Shown here: positions 7,880-15,844 of the stretch, in pieces | How the letters are laid out: each line of letters opens with the position of its first letter | How positions within the stretch are numbered: position 1 is the stretch's first letter | From: Pseudomonadota bacterium | GTDB taxonomy: Bacteria > Pseudomonadota > Gammaproteobacteria > Xanthomonadales > Xanthomonadaceae | Length of the DNA stretch: 64,000 nucleotides | Assembly (NCBI GenBank): GCA_018242425.1 | Contig: JAFEBX010000009.1 | Span: 266,124-330,123 of the forward strand | Reading direction: 5' to 3' | The notes under the pieces: model-generated | The model's input: only the letters and a program-made list of their open reading frames with translations | Databases searched by the model: none | What the model was told of the DNA's origin: nothing | Translations under genes and position numbers: made by a program

Positions 7880-8449
7880 TCAGCGCGGCCGCTCGAACAC
7901 CTGGAATGCCAAGTCTCGGCCCCATGCGTACCACGACAACAGCGATATGCCATTGATGATGAAGACCTGGCCGCCGGTATAGGTGTCGTTTGCAGGGCCC
8001 GGCAGGAACGAGCACTCGCCACCAATCGCTTCAATGGTGAAAGCGTAATTTCCCGCCTGCAGCAGGCGTGGCTGCTCGAACTCCACCATGCGCATGCTCA
8101 TCGTGCCGTTGCTCGTCATCCATGAATTCATTGCGTAGCCGGGAACGTCCTGGGTTGCGACCACGGTGCCTGACGGCATGCCGGTACGCAGGGTGGTCTG
8201 GAGCGTCACCCGCACGGCTTGGGCAGTCGAGCAATAGATCGGCAACATGATGTGGGTGACCATGCCCGTTCGCGGCAACTGGAAGGTCTGCGCGAACTTG
8301 AAATTGGCGTTGCCATGCTGGCCCAGGGCATAGCCGCTGTTGTTGGGTTCGAACATGACCTGCTCGGCGGCGATCTGCGGCGGGACGGTCTGCGCCATGG
8401 CGGGGCCGGCAACGCCGGAAAACAACAGGAAAACAAGCTTCTTGTGCAT
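7880..8449 (-). CDS. Secreted protein of unknown function
   Basis: A 189-residue protein with a signal peptide (cleavage after PAMA, about residue 19) and GGAGAA 6 bases before the ATG. The mature part is rich in beta-prone segments and Gly/Asn (for example TGMVTHIMLPIYC, MRMVEFEQPRLLQAGNYAFT), suggesting a beta-sandwich such as those found in choice-of-anchor or carbohydrate-binding modules. Two cysteines (in PIYCSTAQ and GGECSF) could form a disulfide. No family was recognised. It is the eighth gene of the minus-strand cluster between the two sigma/kinase pairs, 32 bases after the preceding gene. Confidence 0.75.
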   Translation of the reverse strand: MHKKLVFLLFSGVAGPAMAQTVPPQIAAEQVMFEPNNSGYALGQHGNANFKFAQTFQLPRTGMVTHIMLPIYCSTAQAVRVTLQTTLRTGMPSGTVVATQDVPGYAMNSWMTSNGTMSMRMVEFEQPRLLQAGNYAFTIEAIGGECSFLPGPANDTYTGGQVFIINGISLLSWYAWGRDLAFQVFERPR

Positions 8450-8481
8450 GGAAGATTCTCCGCAAGCCGGATTGAAAGGAA

Positions 8482-9321
8482 TTACTTCGCGACCGCCAGC
8501 CCATCGGGCGTGAAACGGTATTTGCGGACATCCAGGTTCAGCAGCTTCAGGCTCGCCTCGGCGGATGCTCGCTTCAGTTGTGCCATCGTGTTCGCGTCGG
8601 CATTGCGCGCCGAAAGCGCGAACAGCATGCCCAGTGACAACAGGGCTTCGTAGAACTGCTGCTTCTCGCTGTCACTGACCGACGCCAGCTTCGGGCCCAG
8701 GGATTCCCTGAGCGCACGAGTCAAGGCATCGGCGCCATTTGAATTGATCTCGCCGCGCGGGTCCTGCATCCGGATCGCGATCGACGCGAAGAACGACATC
8801 GCCGATGCCAGGTCGTATTCGGAACCTTTCGCGCGCTGCGCCGCCTCGAACTCGTCCATGGCCCCGCCGATCACCTTGGTGAGCGCGGCCTGTTCCGATT
8901 TGTCCTGGCTGATTCCCGCAACGATCACCGGCAACGTGGTGCGCCCGCCCGTGGGCCGGAAGGTGATCGGCGGAGGCATCTGGCGCACGGATGCAACCGG
9001 GGGATTGCCCTGCCTTGCAGGCGTCCGTGGCGCATTGGCCGCCGAACCCGACGCGCTGCACGACTTCCTGGACAGCGCCTGCATCAGTTCGGCTTCCGTG
9101 GCCATCGCGTTCATCTGCGCGTCGCTGCAGCCGTACTTCCTCAGGCTCGACTTCAACATCATGCGCCTGCTCGTCATGCCATTGATGTTGTTCCACATCT
9201 GCACGTTGGAAAGCGCGCTGACAGGATTGTTCCACGTCGAACCCATGGCGCCCCCGTACTGCGCGCGGGACACCGGGCTGGCGAGCAGCAGCAACAGGAA
9301 TACGGGCAACATCGTTTTCAT
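8482..9321 (-). CDS. Secreted protein, paralogue A of an unnamed family
   Basis: A 279-residue exported protein. The chosen ATG (9321) has GAGGA 5 bases upstream and gives a good signal peptide (MKTMLPVFLLLLLASPVSRA). An ATG at 9333 overlaps the previous stop (ATGA) and is the alternative. The C-terminal half (about 130-270) is helical and clearly related to the protein encoded at 10635-11375: both have A-M-(S/T)-F-F followed by a helix, a mid region with (D/N)ALTRAL or NSLYASLNATL, and an ending around LKLLNLD/RKLLNIE. The linker (about 90-125) is Pro/Arg-rich. Function unknown; it sits in the secreted-protein cluster. Confidence 0.8.
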   Translation of the reverse strand: MKTMLPVFLLLLLASPVSRAQYGGAMGSTWNNPVSALSNVQMWNNINGMTSRRMMLKSSLRKYGCSDAQMNAMATEAELMQALSRKSCSASGSAANAPRTPARQGNPPVASVRQMPPPITFRPTGGRTTLPVIVAGISQDKSEQAALTKVIGGAMDEFEAAQRAKGSEYDLASAMSFFASIAIRMQDPRGEINSNGADALTRALRESLGPKLASVSDSEKQQFYEALLSLGMLFALSARNADANTMAQLKRASAEASLKLLNLDVRKYRFTPDGLAVAK

Positions 9322-9329
9322 GTCATTCC

Positions 9330-10610
9330 TCATTCGACGAGTGCGCGGAACTTGTCGGCGTTCTGTTCGATCAGCGCGCGCTGACGCGCCGCTGCTTCCG
9401 CGTGGCCATACGCCCGCAGGTCGATCACGATGTATTGCGGGGCCGACCTGGGCTTGCCGCGATCGAAATAGGCGGGGTCGGGCTTGACCGGAACCTGCGC
9501 GCGCGGCTGCATCTCGTCGAGGAAATTGCAGCGTGAATAATCGACGCGCCCGTTGTCGTTGCCGACCATGCAATAGCTGGGCCGTTGCAGCCACTCCGCC
9601 GGCTTCTGCAGCAGCTGCCGGTAGTAGTCCATCGGCTTGTCGTACATCAGCTGCATGAATGTCGCATTCCGGGCGTTGCCCGCGCGCTTCTGGTGGCTGG
9701 CCTTCCCCGCTTGCAGGATGTCGAGCTGGCGTCGGATGAATTCCTCGCGCGGCACGTACTGGAACGGCAGCCGTCCATCGCGCGTGAACCAGTACCTGGT
9801 GCTGCCATCGGCATCGTAGGTGTATTCGACATGCCCGTTCTTCGCCTGCGGCAAAAGACCGGGTATTTGCCACTCCGTGCCGAGCCGGTAATAACCGAAC
9901 AGGTCGGGATCGGTGCCATCGAAATCGATCTTCGGAATGCCATCGACGCCATTCCCGATGCCCGAATTGACGAACAGCAGGAGGAAGGTGCCGTTCTCGG
10001 CGTCCTTGCGCCACTGGCCGTCGACGCAGTCGTGGATATAGCTCACCAGCGTCCAGGTGTAGTTGTTGCCGTAGCCAGCATTCCCCGCGCTGCCTTGAGG
10101 ATTGTTGAGATAGCCCTCCTGGGTGGCGACGACGAATCCGTTCGGCTGCCACGACGCGAACACCCCGTCGATGCCGGCGATGACCTTGCGCTCGCCGGCA
10201 AGATCCTGGGCGGAGATGTTGGGACGGTTCGGATCGGGACGCATGATCCGTTTCGGCGGCAGCTGGGCAACGCCCGTTCCGCCGCAGGTTTTCGCCAGAT
10301 AGGTGTCCGCGGCGATCGCCTTGTCGATCGCGGACCCCGACACGCCGGCTGGTGCATTGCCGGATACCGCGGCGCCGCCATTCCGCGCCTCGTCCTGATT
10401 GCGGGCCGTCGACGGCTCGCCTTCCAGCGCCTTTTCGACCGGCCGGGTCACGGTCTCCTTCGCCTTGTTTCCGGCTTTGTTCGCGATGTCGTCCTGCACC
10501 TGTTTCGCGGTGCGCTTCAACCAGCCGCCGATGTCCTGCGCGGGCGCCCGTGGCGACAAGAGGACAAGCACTCCAAGAATGGCGGCGACTTGCACACGCT
10601 TCGATTTCAT
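9330..10610 (-). CDS. Secreted protein with IGGWLKRTAKQ N-terminal module
   Basis: A 426-residue exported protein of unknown function. ATG at 10610 is chosen because GGAG lies 7 bases upstream and it begins the signal peptide; an ATG at 10628 adds six residues. Directly after the signal peptide comes the amphipathic segment QDIGGWLKRTAKQVQDDIA, then a Lys/Glu-rich stretch. The NHL-repeat protein two genes upstream begins with nearly the same segment, also at DNA level. The remainder is a large domain rich in Trp and Tyr (EYTYDADGSTRYWFTRDGRL, YCMVGNDNGRVDYSRCNFLD) with a likely all-beta fold. Its stop codon touches the next gene. Confidence 0.8.
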   Translation of the reverse strand: MKSKRVQVAAILGVLVLLSPRAPAQDIGGWLKRTAKQVQDDIANKAGNKAKETVTRPVEKALEGEPSTARNQDEARNGGAAVSGNAPAGVSGSAIDKAIAADTYLAKTCGGTGVAQLPPKRIMRPDPNRPNISAQDLAGERKVIAGIDGVFASWQPNGFVVATQEGYLNNPQGSAGNAGYGNNYTWTLVSYIHDCVDGQWRKDAENGTFLLLFVNSGIGNGVDGIPKIDFDGTDPDLFGYYRLGTEWQIPGLLPQAKNGHVEYTYDADGSTRYWFTRDGRLPFQYVPREEFIRRQLDILQAGKASHQKRAGNARNATFMQLMYDKPMDYYRQLLQKPAEWLQRPSYCMVGNDNGRVDYSRCNFLDEMQPRAQVPVKPDPAYFDRGKPRSAPQYIVIDLRAYGHAEAAARQRALIEQNADKFRALVE

Positions 10611-10634
10611 TTCCGCGCTCCGGGTCATGGCGGG

Positions 10635-11375
10635 TTACAGCATCTTCGCCAGCGCTTCGGGCTCGATGTTCAGCAGCTTGCGGCTGAAGCCCGCCGCCAT
10701 CGTCTTCGCCTGTTCAACCTGCGCTGCATTGCCGTGTTCCTTGCCGTCGACGTAGAACACCAGCGGCAACCCGGCACAGGCCAGCAGCACGTTGTAGAGC
10801 GTGGTCTTGTCCTTGTTCGATGCCCTGGCGATATCCGATTGCGCCAGCGTCGCGTTGAGCGATGCATACAGGCTGTTCTCGGCGTCGGCATCGGGTTGCT
10901 GCCCGGTGTTGACGATGTGCGCGGAAACGACGAAGAACGTCATCGCACCGGCGATGGTGTGGTCCCAGCCCTTGCCCCTGTATTTCTTTTCGAACAGTTG
11001 CTCGCCGGCAGCGGCCAGTTGCAGGATCTGCTGGCGTTCCTGCGGGGAATTGCCCAGGCTGTCGGCAAGCTGCTTCACGGAATCGTCGCCGGCGACCGGG
11101 GTGAAGCGCGTCGCGACCGGTGAAACCTTCACCGACGCCGAAGGCGCTGGCGATGCGCCGCCCTGCCGCGACTTCGCGCCGGAATACTTCGGGTATTTCG
11201 CGCAAATCGCCGGCAACGACTGGTGTTTCTTCAGCGCCGAATCGCAGATCGCCGTTTCCACCACCTGGTTGTTGTTGGCCATGTTGGCCAGCCAGAATTG
11301 CGCATGTGCCGCCGGCACGATTGACAGGGCAAGCGCGGCTGCCACGCAGATGGACGCAAGCGAATGCGGTTTCAT
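10635..11375 (-). CDS. Secreted protein, paralogue B of an unnamed family
   Basis: A 246-residue exported protein. ATG 11375 follows GGAGAA by 4 bases and opens the signal peptide (cleavage after AAHA, near residue 25); a TTG four codons upstream is a weaker option. The early mature region has two cysteines (ETAICDSALKK, PAICAKYP), and the C-terminal half is helical and homologous to the 8482-9321 product. Paralogue A also has a CSD motif (YGCSDAQMNAMA) at the equivalent place. The two paralogues each lie directly downstream of a protein carrying the IGGWLKRTAKQ module or beside one, so the pairs may have arisen by duplication of a two-gene unit. Function unknown. Confidence 0.8.
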   Translation of the reverse strand: MKPHSLASICVAAALALSIVPAAHAQFWLANMANNNQVVETAICDSALKKHQSLPAICAKYPKYSGAKSRQGGASPAPSASVKVSPVATRFTPVAGDDSVKQLADSLGNSPQERQQILQLAAAGEQLFEKKYRGKGWDHTIAGAMTFFVVSAHIVNTGQQPDADAENSLYASLNATLAQSDIARASNKDKTTLYNVLLACAGLPLVFYVDGKEHGNAAQVEQAKTMAAGFSRKLLNIEPEALAKML

Positions 11376-11429
11376 GGGGTTCTCCAATGCGATGGATTCA
11401 TTTCATGCCGATGGATCGGTGGCCGGATT

Positions 11430-12866
11430 TCAATAGGCCCAGGTGCGCACCGTTCCCGCCGATGGGTCATAGCGACGCAGCAGGTGGTAGTCGATGACGT
11501 ACAAACTGCCATCCGCGGCGAAGCACATGTCATCGCTGTTGCGGAAATTGCTGCCACTTGCCGCGCCGTCCACTGGATAACTTTCATTGCCCGGGGCGAA
11601 GCCGCCGTAGGTAGTCCCTGTCAGGAACGTGACCTTGCCGTCGGGTTCATCCACCCGTGCGATCGTGTTGTTGCGACCGGGCCGACCGACACCGAGGTAA
11701 AGGCGTCCTTGCGCATCGAGCGCTATCGAATGGATGCCGTCCAGCTTCAATCCGCCGCCGCCGTTCTTCTGGGCGAACAGCACGCGCCGCGCCTGCCCAT
11801 CGGGACGGATGCGCCAAACCGTGTGGTACAGGTCATGCGGCTTGGAGCGGATGAAATGGCCGCCCACGATCAGTTCGCCGCGACGCACGTCCCAGATCAT
11901 GTTGCCGGGCACGATCTGTTCCTGCGCCGATACCTGTGCGGCATTGCACAGGCGGTCGGGCCCCATCAGCGTGCTGACCGTGCCATCCGGCGTGATCTTT
12001 CGTATCGCGCAATCGTTTTGATCGGCCAGCCAGAGATTGCCCTGATCGTCCTCGACCGGGCGCCCCGGATACTTGAAGCGCGCCGTGCTGCCCGAGCCAT
12101 CGGCGAAGCCCTGCTGCCCGGCCTTGCCGGCAACGCGCTGCACGCGGCCATCGCGCGCAATGCGCACCACGACATCGCTTGCGCCCAGCAGGATGTCGCC
12201 GTTGCGCCCCAGGCCGAAACCATCGACCTTGTAATACGCATATCCGGGCGAAGGAAGATTGCCGTCCGCCCAGGACTTGTCGGGCGGATTGGCCGGCAGC
12301 ATCGGCGAATTCGAGCGTACCCCGCTGTCCTTGTAGCGGCGCGTCAGCAACGGGGTAATGGCGCCATCGCCGACGATGCGCCAATAGCCTTCGCCGATGG
12401 TGTCGCCCTTCTCGGTGAATCCGGCATCACCCGCGATGATCAGGCCACCTTCGAGCGGGCACTGCAGGCCGGCCATGCCGGAGAAAAAGATCTTGCCCGG
12501 TTGCAGATAGGGATTGACCGCGATGATCTGCGGCTTGCCCTGCGCCGGATCGAACTTCCTGCCAACCGCGGGCTTCAGCAACAGATTCTGCGGTACGTTG
12601 TCGAAACGCACATCCCGACGCGGCGCGGAATAGCCACGATCGGAAGACGACGACGATTCCGGGGCCGACGCATTTCCGCCCCGTGCCTCCTCGACCGGCC
12701 GGGCCACGGTCTCCTTCACCTTGTTCCCGGCCCTATCTGCGATGTCGTCCTGCACCTGTTTCGCAGTGCGCTTCAACCAGCCGCCGATGTCCTGTGCGCG
12801 CGACAGCGGCGCCGACAACACGAGCACGCTCATCAGCACGATGATTCGCGGGGAATGCCCTTTCAT
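11430..12866 (-). CDS. Secreted NHL-repeat beta-propeller protein with IGGWLKRTAKQ module
   Basis: A 478-residue exported protein. The start at 12866 overlaps the previous stop (ATGA). After the signal peptide (ends SRA-QDIGG, about residue 24) comes the same segment as in the 9330-10610 protein, QDIGGWLKRTAKQVQDDIA. A Ser-rich linker follows, then from about residue 130 a beta-propeller of NHL-like blades: RNGDILLGASDVVVRIARDG, GRPVEDDQGNLWLADQNDC, KITPDGTVSTL, IALDAQGRLYLG and CFAADGSLYVIDYHLLRRY. Propellers of this kind bind proteins or glycans at the cell surface. The N-terminal module may be an anchoring or sorting element; this is inference. Confidence 0.85.
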   Translation of the reverse strand: MKGHSPRIIVLMSVLVLSAPLSRAQDIGGWLKRTAKQVQDDIADRAGNKVKETVARPVEEARGGNASAPESSSSSDRGYSAPRRDVRFDNVPQNLLLKPAVGRKFDPAQGKPQIIAVNPYLQPGKIFFSGMAGLQCPLEGGLIIAGDAGFTEKGDTIGEGYWRIVGDGAITPLLTRRYKDSGVRSNSPMLPANPPDKSWADGNLPSPGYAYYKVDGFGLGRNGDILLGASDVVVRIARDGRVQRVAGKAGQQGFADGSGSTARFKYPGRPVEDDQGNLWLADQNDCAIRKITPDGTVSTLMGPDRLCNAAQVSAQEQIVPGNMIWDVRRGELIVGGHFIRSKPHDLYHTVWRIRPDGQARRVLFAQKNGGGGLKLDGIHSIALDAQGRLYLGVGRPGRNNTIARVDEPDGKVTFLTGTTYGGFAPGNESYPVDGAASGSNFRNSDDMCFAADGSLYVIDYHLLRRYDPSAGTVRTWAY

Positions 12867-14467
12867 TTCCCTGCTCCGCAATCGTCGACCTTGGTCCAGA
12901 TCGCGGTACCGGTGCGTGCCGGCGTGCATACCGTCCTGCCGCCGGCATGGCCGCAGGCGCTCGGCGTGGTGTAGGTCGCCGTCATTTTTTCCTCGGGGCC
13001 ACTGAGGGTGTATGTGCCGCTGGCGTCGACGGTGCCGGGTCCGGCGGCAAAATGCATGACATAGGTGCCGCCCTTGTCGCTGGTGGGCGTCTGCGTCAAC
13101 GTGATGTACTTGCAGACGTGCACCGTAGTTGGCTTGTCGAGGTCGCAAACGTCGTAGGACTCGTTGCAGCCGCCATTGCCGATCGGGGTAACGCGATAGC
13201 CGCCCTTCTTCGTATCGAACTGCAAGCTCGCCTTGCCGACGCCGCGCTTGCTGCGCGCTTCGAAGTCGATGGTCGCGGACTGGTCCTTCTTTTCCGGATT
13301 CTGGTAGTCAAACTGGGCATCCGCAGGCACCTTCTTGTCGCGCGGATTGAGCATGTGCTCCCCGCTCAGCGTCGCCTTCACCGTGCCGCGGGTCGGCGCG
13401 CCATCGGATTTCGCGCGCGGCTCGGCGAACAGCGTGTATGCCGTGTTCGGCTTCGCCCCGGTGCGCTTGGCGGGATCGCTGCGCACGTCCAGCTTCACGC
13501 ACTTGCCGGATTCCCAGGCCTTCTTGGCCGCATCCAGTGCGCTCATCGCCGCCATGCGGCCGACCGTTGCCAGTCCTTTCGCCAATTGCACGTCTTCGTC
13601 ACTGGCGCTGCGACTGCGGCCGTTCACTTTGGAGCCCACTTCGCCACGCGTGGTGGACAGCGTGTCGGTCACATCGACGTGGCTGCCATTGCCAGCCGTC
13701 TGTTCGACATGCACATCGGAATCCATGTCCTCGTCGATCAGGTTGGCGTCATCGTCGAGATGTTTCACCAGCTTCGAAGTCACCTTGGTTTGCGCACTGC
13801 CATCGCCGCCGCCTAGATCGGAGGTTGATTCGAACTCGACCTCGATCTTGCCCTGCGCATCGGGACAGGCGACCGACTTGACCTTGGTAGTGACCTTGCC
13901 CTTCAACCCTTCCGGCAAATTGCCTTCGAATGTCGTGGTCGTGGTGTAACTGTCCTGCGTCCAGTCCACCTTGGCGGTTCCATCGGAATTGGTGTAAGAA
14001 CCCGATGTTTTGCCATCCGCTTGCGCCTGCTCCCAGGCCTGTTCGCCCGCCGCGTTCTGGATACCTGCAGTGACCGAAGACGCCGCCACGCCGCCAACCC
14101 CGGCATAACCACCACTGCCCAAGCCACCGCCACCGCCACCGGATCTCTTGTCGAACAGCGTCGGCAATTCCTCCGCAAGCGCGCGTGACTTGTGTTCGTA
14201 CAGCGCGAACAACGCCTGCAACGCCGCGTCGGCCTTGGCATCGCCGCCCAGCGCGGCATCCAGTCCGCCTGCCTTCATCAGGCTGCGCGTCGCCGGATAT
14301 TCGATGCTGGTGAACTCGCGCGCAGTCGCGTCCGCGCCCTGCTTTTGCAGGCGCGCGAATTCCGCGTTGGCCGCGGCGACGCCAGCGCTGGCCGGCGACT
14401 TCGACGACGAGCACGCCGCCATCGCCGCGGCCGCAGCAAGCACGATGATGCCCCTGGTTTTGTGCAT
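12863..14467 (-). CDS. Large lipoprotein of unknown function
   Basis: A 534-residue predicted lipoprotein (lipobox MAAC, Cys19; Ser follows, compatible with outer-membrane sorting). AGGGGA lies about 6 bases before the ATG. Residues about 28-115 are helical; a Gly-rich hinge (GGGGGGLGSGGYAG) follows; the rest is a long Thr/Ser/Asp-rich beta region with alternating polar residues (DSYTTTTTFEGNLPEG, TKVKSVACPD). The C-terminal 150 residues contain several cysteines (GGCNESYDVCDLD, VCKYITL, ACGHAGGRTVC, DDCGAG) likely paired in disulfides. Its stop overlaps the NHL-protein start. No family was recognised. Confidence 0.8.
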   Translation of the reverse strand: MHKTRGIIVLAAAAAMAACSSSKSPASAGVAAANAEFARLQKQGADATAREFTSIEYPATRSLMKAGGLDAALGGDAKADAALQALFALYEHKSRALAEELPTLFDKRSGGGGGGLGSGGYAGVGGVAASSVTAGIQNAAGEQAWEQAQADGKTSGSYTNSDGTAKVDWTQDSYTTTTTFEGNLPEGLKGKVTTKVKSVACPDAQGKIEVEFESTSDLGGGDGSAQTKVTSKLVKHLDDDANLIDEDMDSDVHVEQTAGNGSHVDVTDTLSTTRGEVGSKVNGRSRSASDEDVQLAKGLATVGRMAAMSALDAAKKAWESGKCVKLDVRSDPAKRTGAKPNTAYTLFAEPRAKSDGAPTRGTVKATLSGEHMLNPRDKKVPADAQFDYQNPEKKDQSATIDFEARSKRGVGKASLQFDTKKGGYRVTPIGNGGCNESYDVCDLDKPTTVHVCKYITLTQTPTSDKGGTYVMHFAAGPGTVDASGTYTLSGPEEKMTATYTTPSACGHAGGRTVCTPARTGTAIWTKVDDCGAGK

Positions 14468-14565
14468 GGAATTTCCCCTTGGGAATGGATGCCTCCCCCT
14501 GCGCTCCCTCGCAGGGGGAAGGCGGAACTGCGCCCGCAAAATCCGTTGCGGGCTCACTGCATGGA

Positions 14566-15804
14566 TCAGTTCCTGCGGAACAGTCCTTTCAGCAACTTCT
14601 TCGCGCCGTTTTCCTGCGGCTGCTCGCCTTGCGGCTTGTCACCGCGCTGTTGCATCCCCGACATGTCCATGCCCAGCATCGCGGTAGCGGTGGACTTGGT
14701 GCGCACGCGCACGTTCCATTCCGGATTCCACGCCTGCTTGGGATTGGCCGGTCGCGGCGGATAGGCGATATTGGTTTCCGGCCCGTAGGCGATCATGTTG
14801 AGCGCACCCATGCCCTGTTTGCCGCCTTCGCCGGCGAAGATGCCCCTGGGAATCGCACAATGGCTGGCAGTGGCCGGCAGCAACACCTTCTGCTTCGTCC
14901 ACTTGTCCACGCTGGCGCCCGGCAGGTAATTGAGCAATTCGGGACCGGCGCCCGCCACCTCCGAACTGCTCCAGACCACGAAGTGATGCTCGTCCTGCAT
15001 CGCCATCGCCGAGAGGAAATAGCCGCGGGCACGCGCCACCGGCTGCCACGAGGCATCGATGCTGTCCGTCATCGCGCCCTGGGTGGAGAGCGCGATCTTC
15101 GGCATGAAATCGGCATCGGCGCCGAGATCGAACTTCAGCGATTCCGGCACGCCATCACCGCTGATGCGATGCGTCCCGACCATGGAAGAATCGTCGGACA
15201 CGCGCTTGTCGTTCTTCAGGTTGGGCCACAACGCGTACTTCGGTTCGGCGTCGATGTCGCGATCGGGCACGAATATCCCGGGCGCGAGACCGCCTTCCGC
15301 GCTCGGCTTGCCGCCCTTCATCCGCGCCGTCAGCACCTTGGGCTGGCCGGGACGCACGTTCGCGCCGCAACCCCAGTACTGGCGGATGGTGACTTCGACA
15401 TCCTGCACCTTGTCCGGGGCGTATTGCTGCCTGCTTTCCCCGGTTGGTGGCGGCAGCAACGGCAACGACTTGCCGACATCGAGCCCCGCCGGCACGAAAT
15501 CTTCCGCCGCAACGCCGGGCTTCAGGCTGTTGTACATGGCGATGTCGAGCAGCTTGCCCGGCGTGGCCGGCACCCTGCGCGACTGCGGATAACCTTGCGG
15601 GCCATTGCCACCGGCCATCTTCCGCATCATGAAACCACCGAGCCCGCCCATGTCGGGCATGCCGGCCATGCTGTGGGTGGCAACATCGATCCACACCTGT
15701 GTTTTCGGTGCGGTCGAAGGCGCACTGCCGGCGGGCAGGACGATGAAAGAAGCCGTCGCGGCCGCAAGCGCGCTGGCGCGCAACAAATGATGACGTGCGT
15801 GCAT
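14566..15804 (-). CDS. Exported protein of unknown function
   Basis: A 412-residue protein with a signal peptide (region LRASALAAATASFIVLPAGS). ATG 15804 is preferred over the ATG two codons upstream because AGGAGG lies 8 bases away rather than 2. The mature protein has an early Met/Gly-rich stretch (MAGMPDMGGLGGFMMRKMAGG), then alternating beta segments with a repeated theme of Trp/Pro-rich loops (DVEVTIRQYWGCGANVRPG; WSSSEVAGAGPELLNYLPG), and a Lys/Arg-rich tail (GAKKLLKGLFRRN). Lies 40 bases after the trimeric adhesin and 98 before the lipoprotein gene. No family was recognised. Confidence 0.78.
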   Translation of the reverse strand: MHARHHLLRASALAAATASFIVLPAGSAPSTAPKTQVWIDVATHSMAGMPDMGGLGGFMMRKMAGGNGPQGYPQSRRVPATPGKLLDIAMYNSLKPGVAAEDFVPAGLDVGKSLPLLPPPTGESRQQYAPDKVQDVEVTIRQYWGCGANVRPGQPKVLTARMKGGKPSAEGGLAPGIFVPDRDIDAEPKYALWPNLKNDKRVSDDSSMVGTHRISGDGVPESLKFDLGADADFMPKIALSTQGAMTDSIDASWQPVARARGYFLSAMAMQDEHHFVVWSSSEVAGAGPELLNYLPGASVDKWTKQKVLLPATASHCAIPRGIFAGEGGKQGMGALNMIAYGPETNIAYPPRPANPKQAWNPEWNVRVRTKSTATAMLGMDMSGMQQRGDKPQGEQPQENGAKKLLKGLFRRN

Positions 15805-15844
15805 GTGCATTCCCTCCTGGTGGATGCGCGATTACCAGCTGTCG

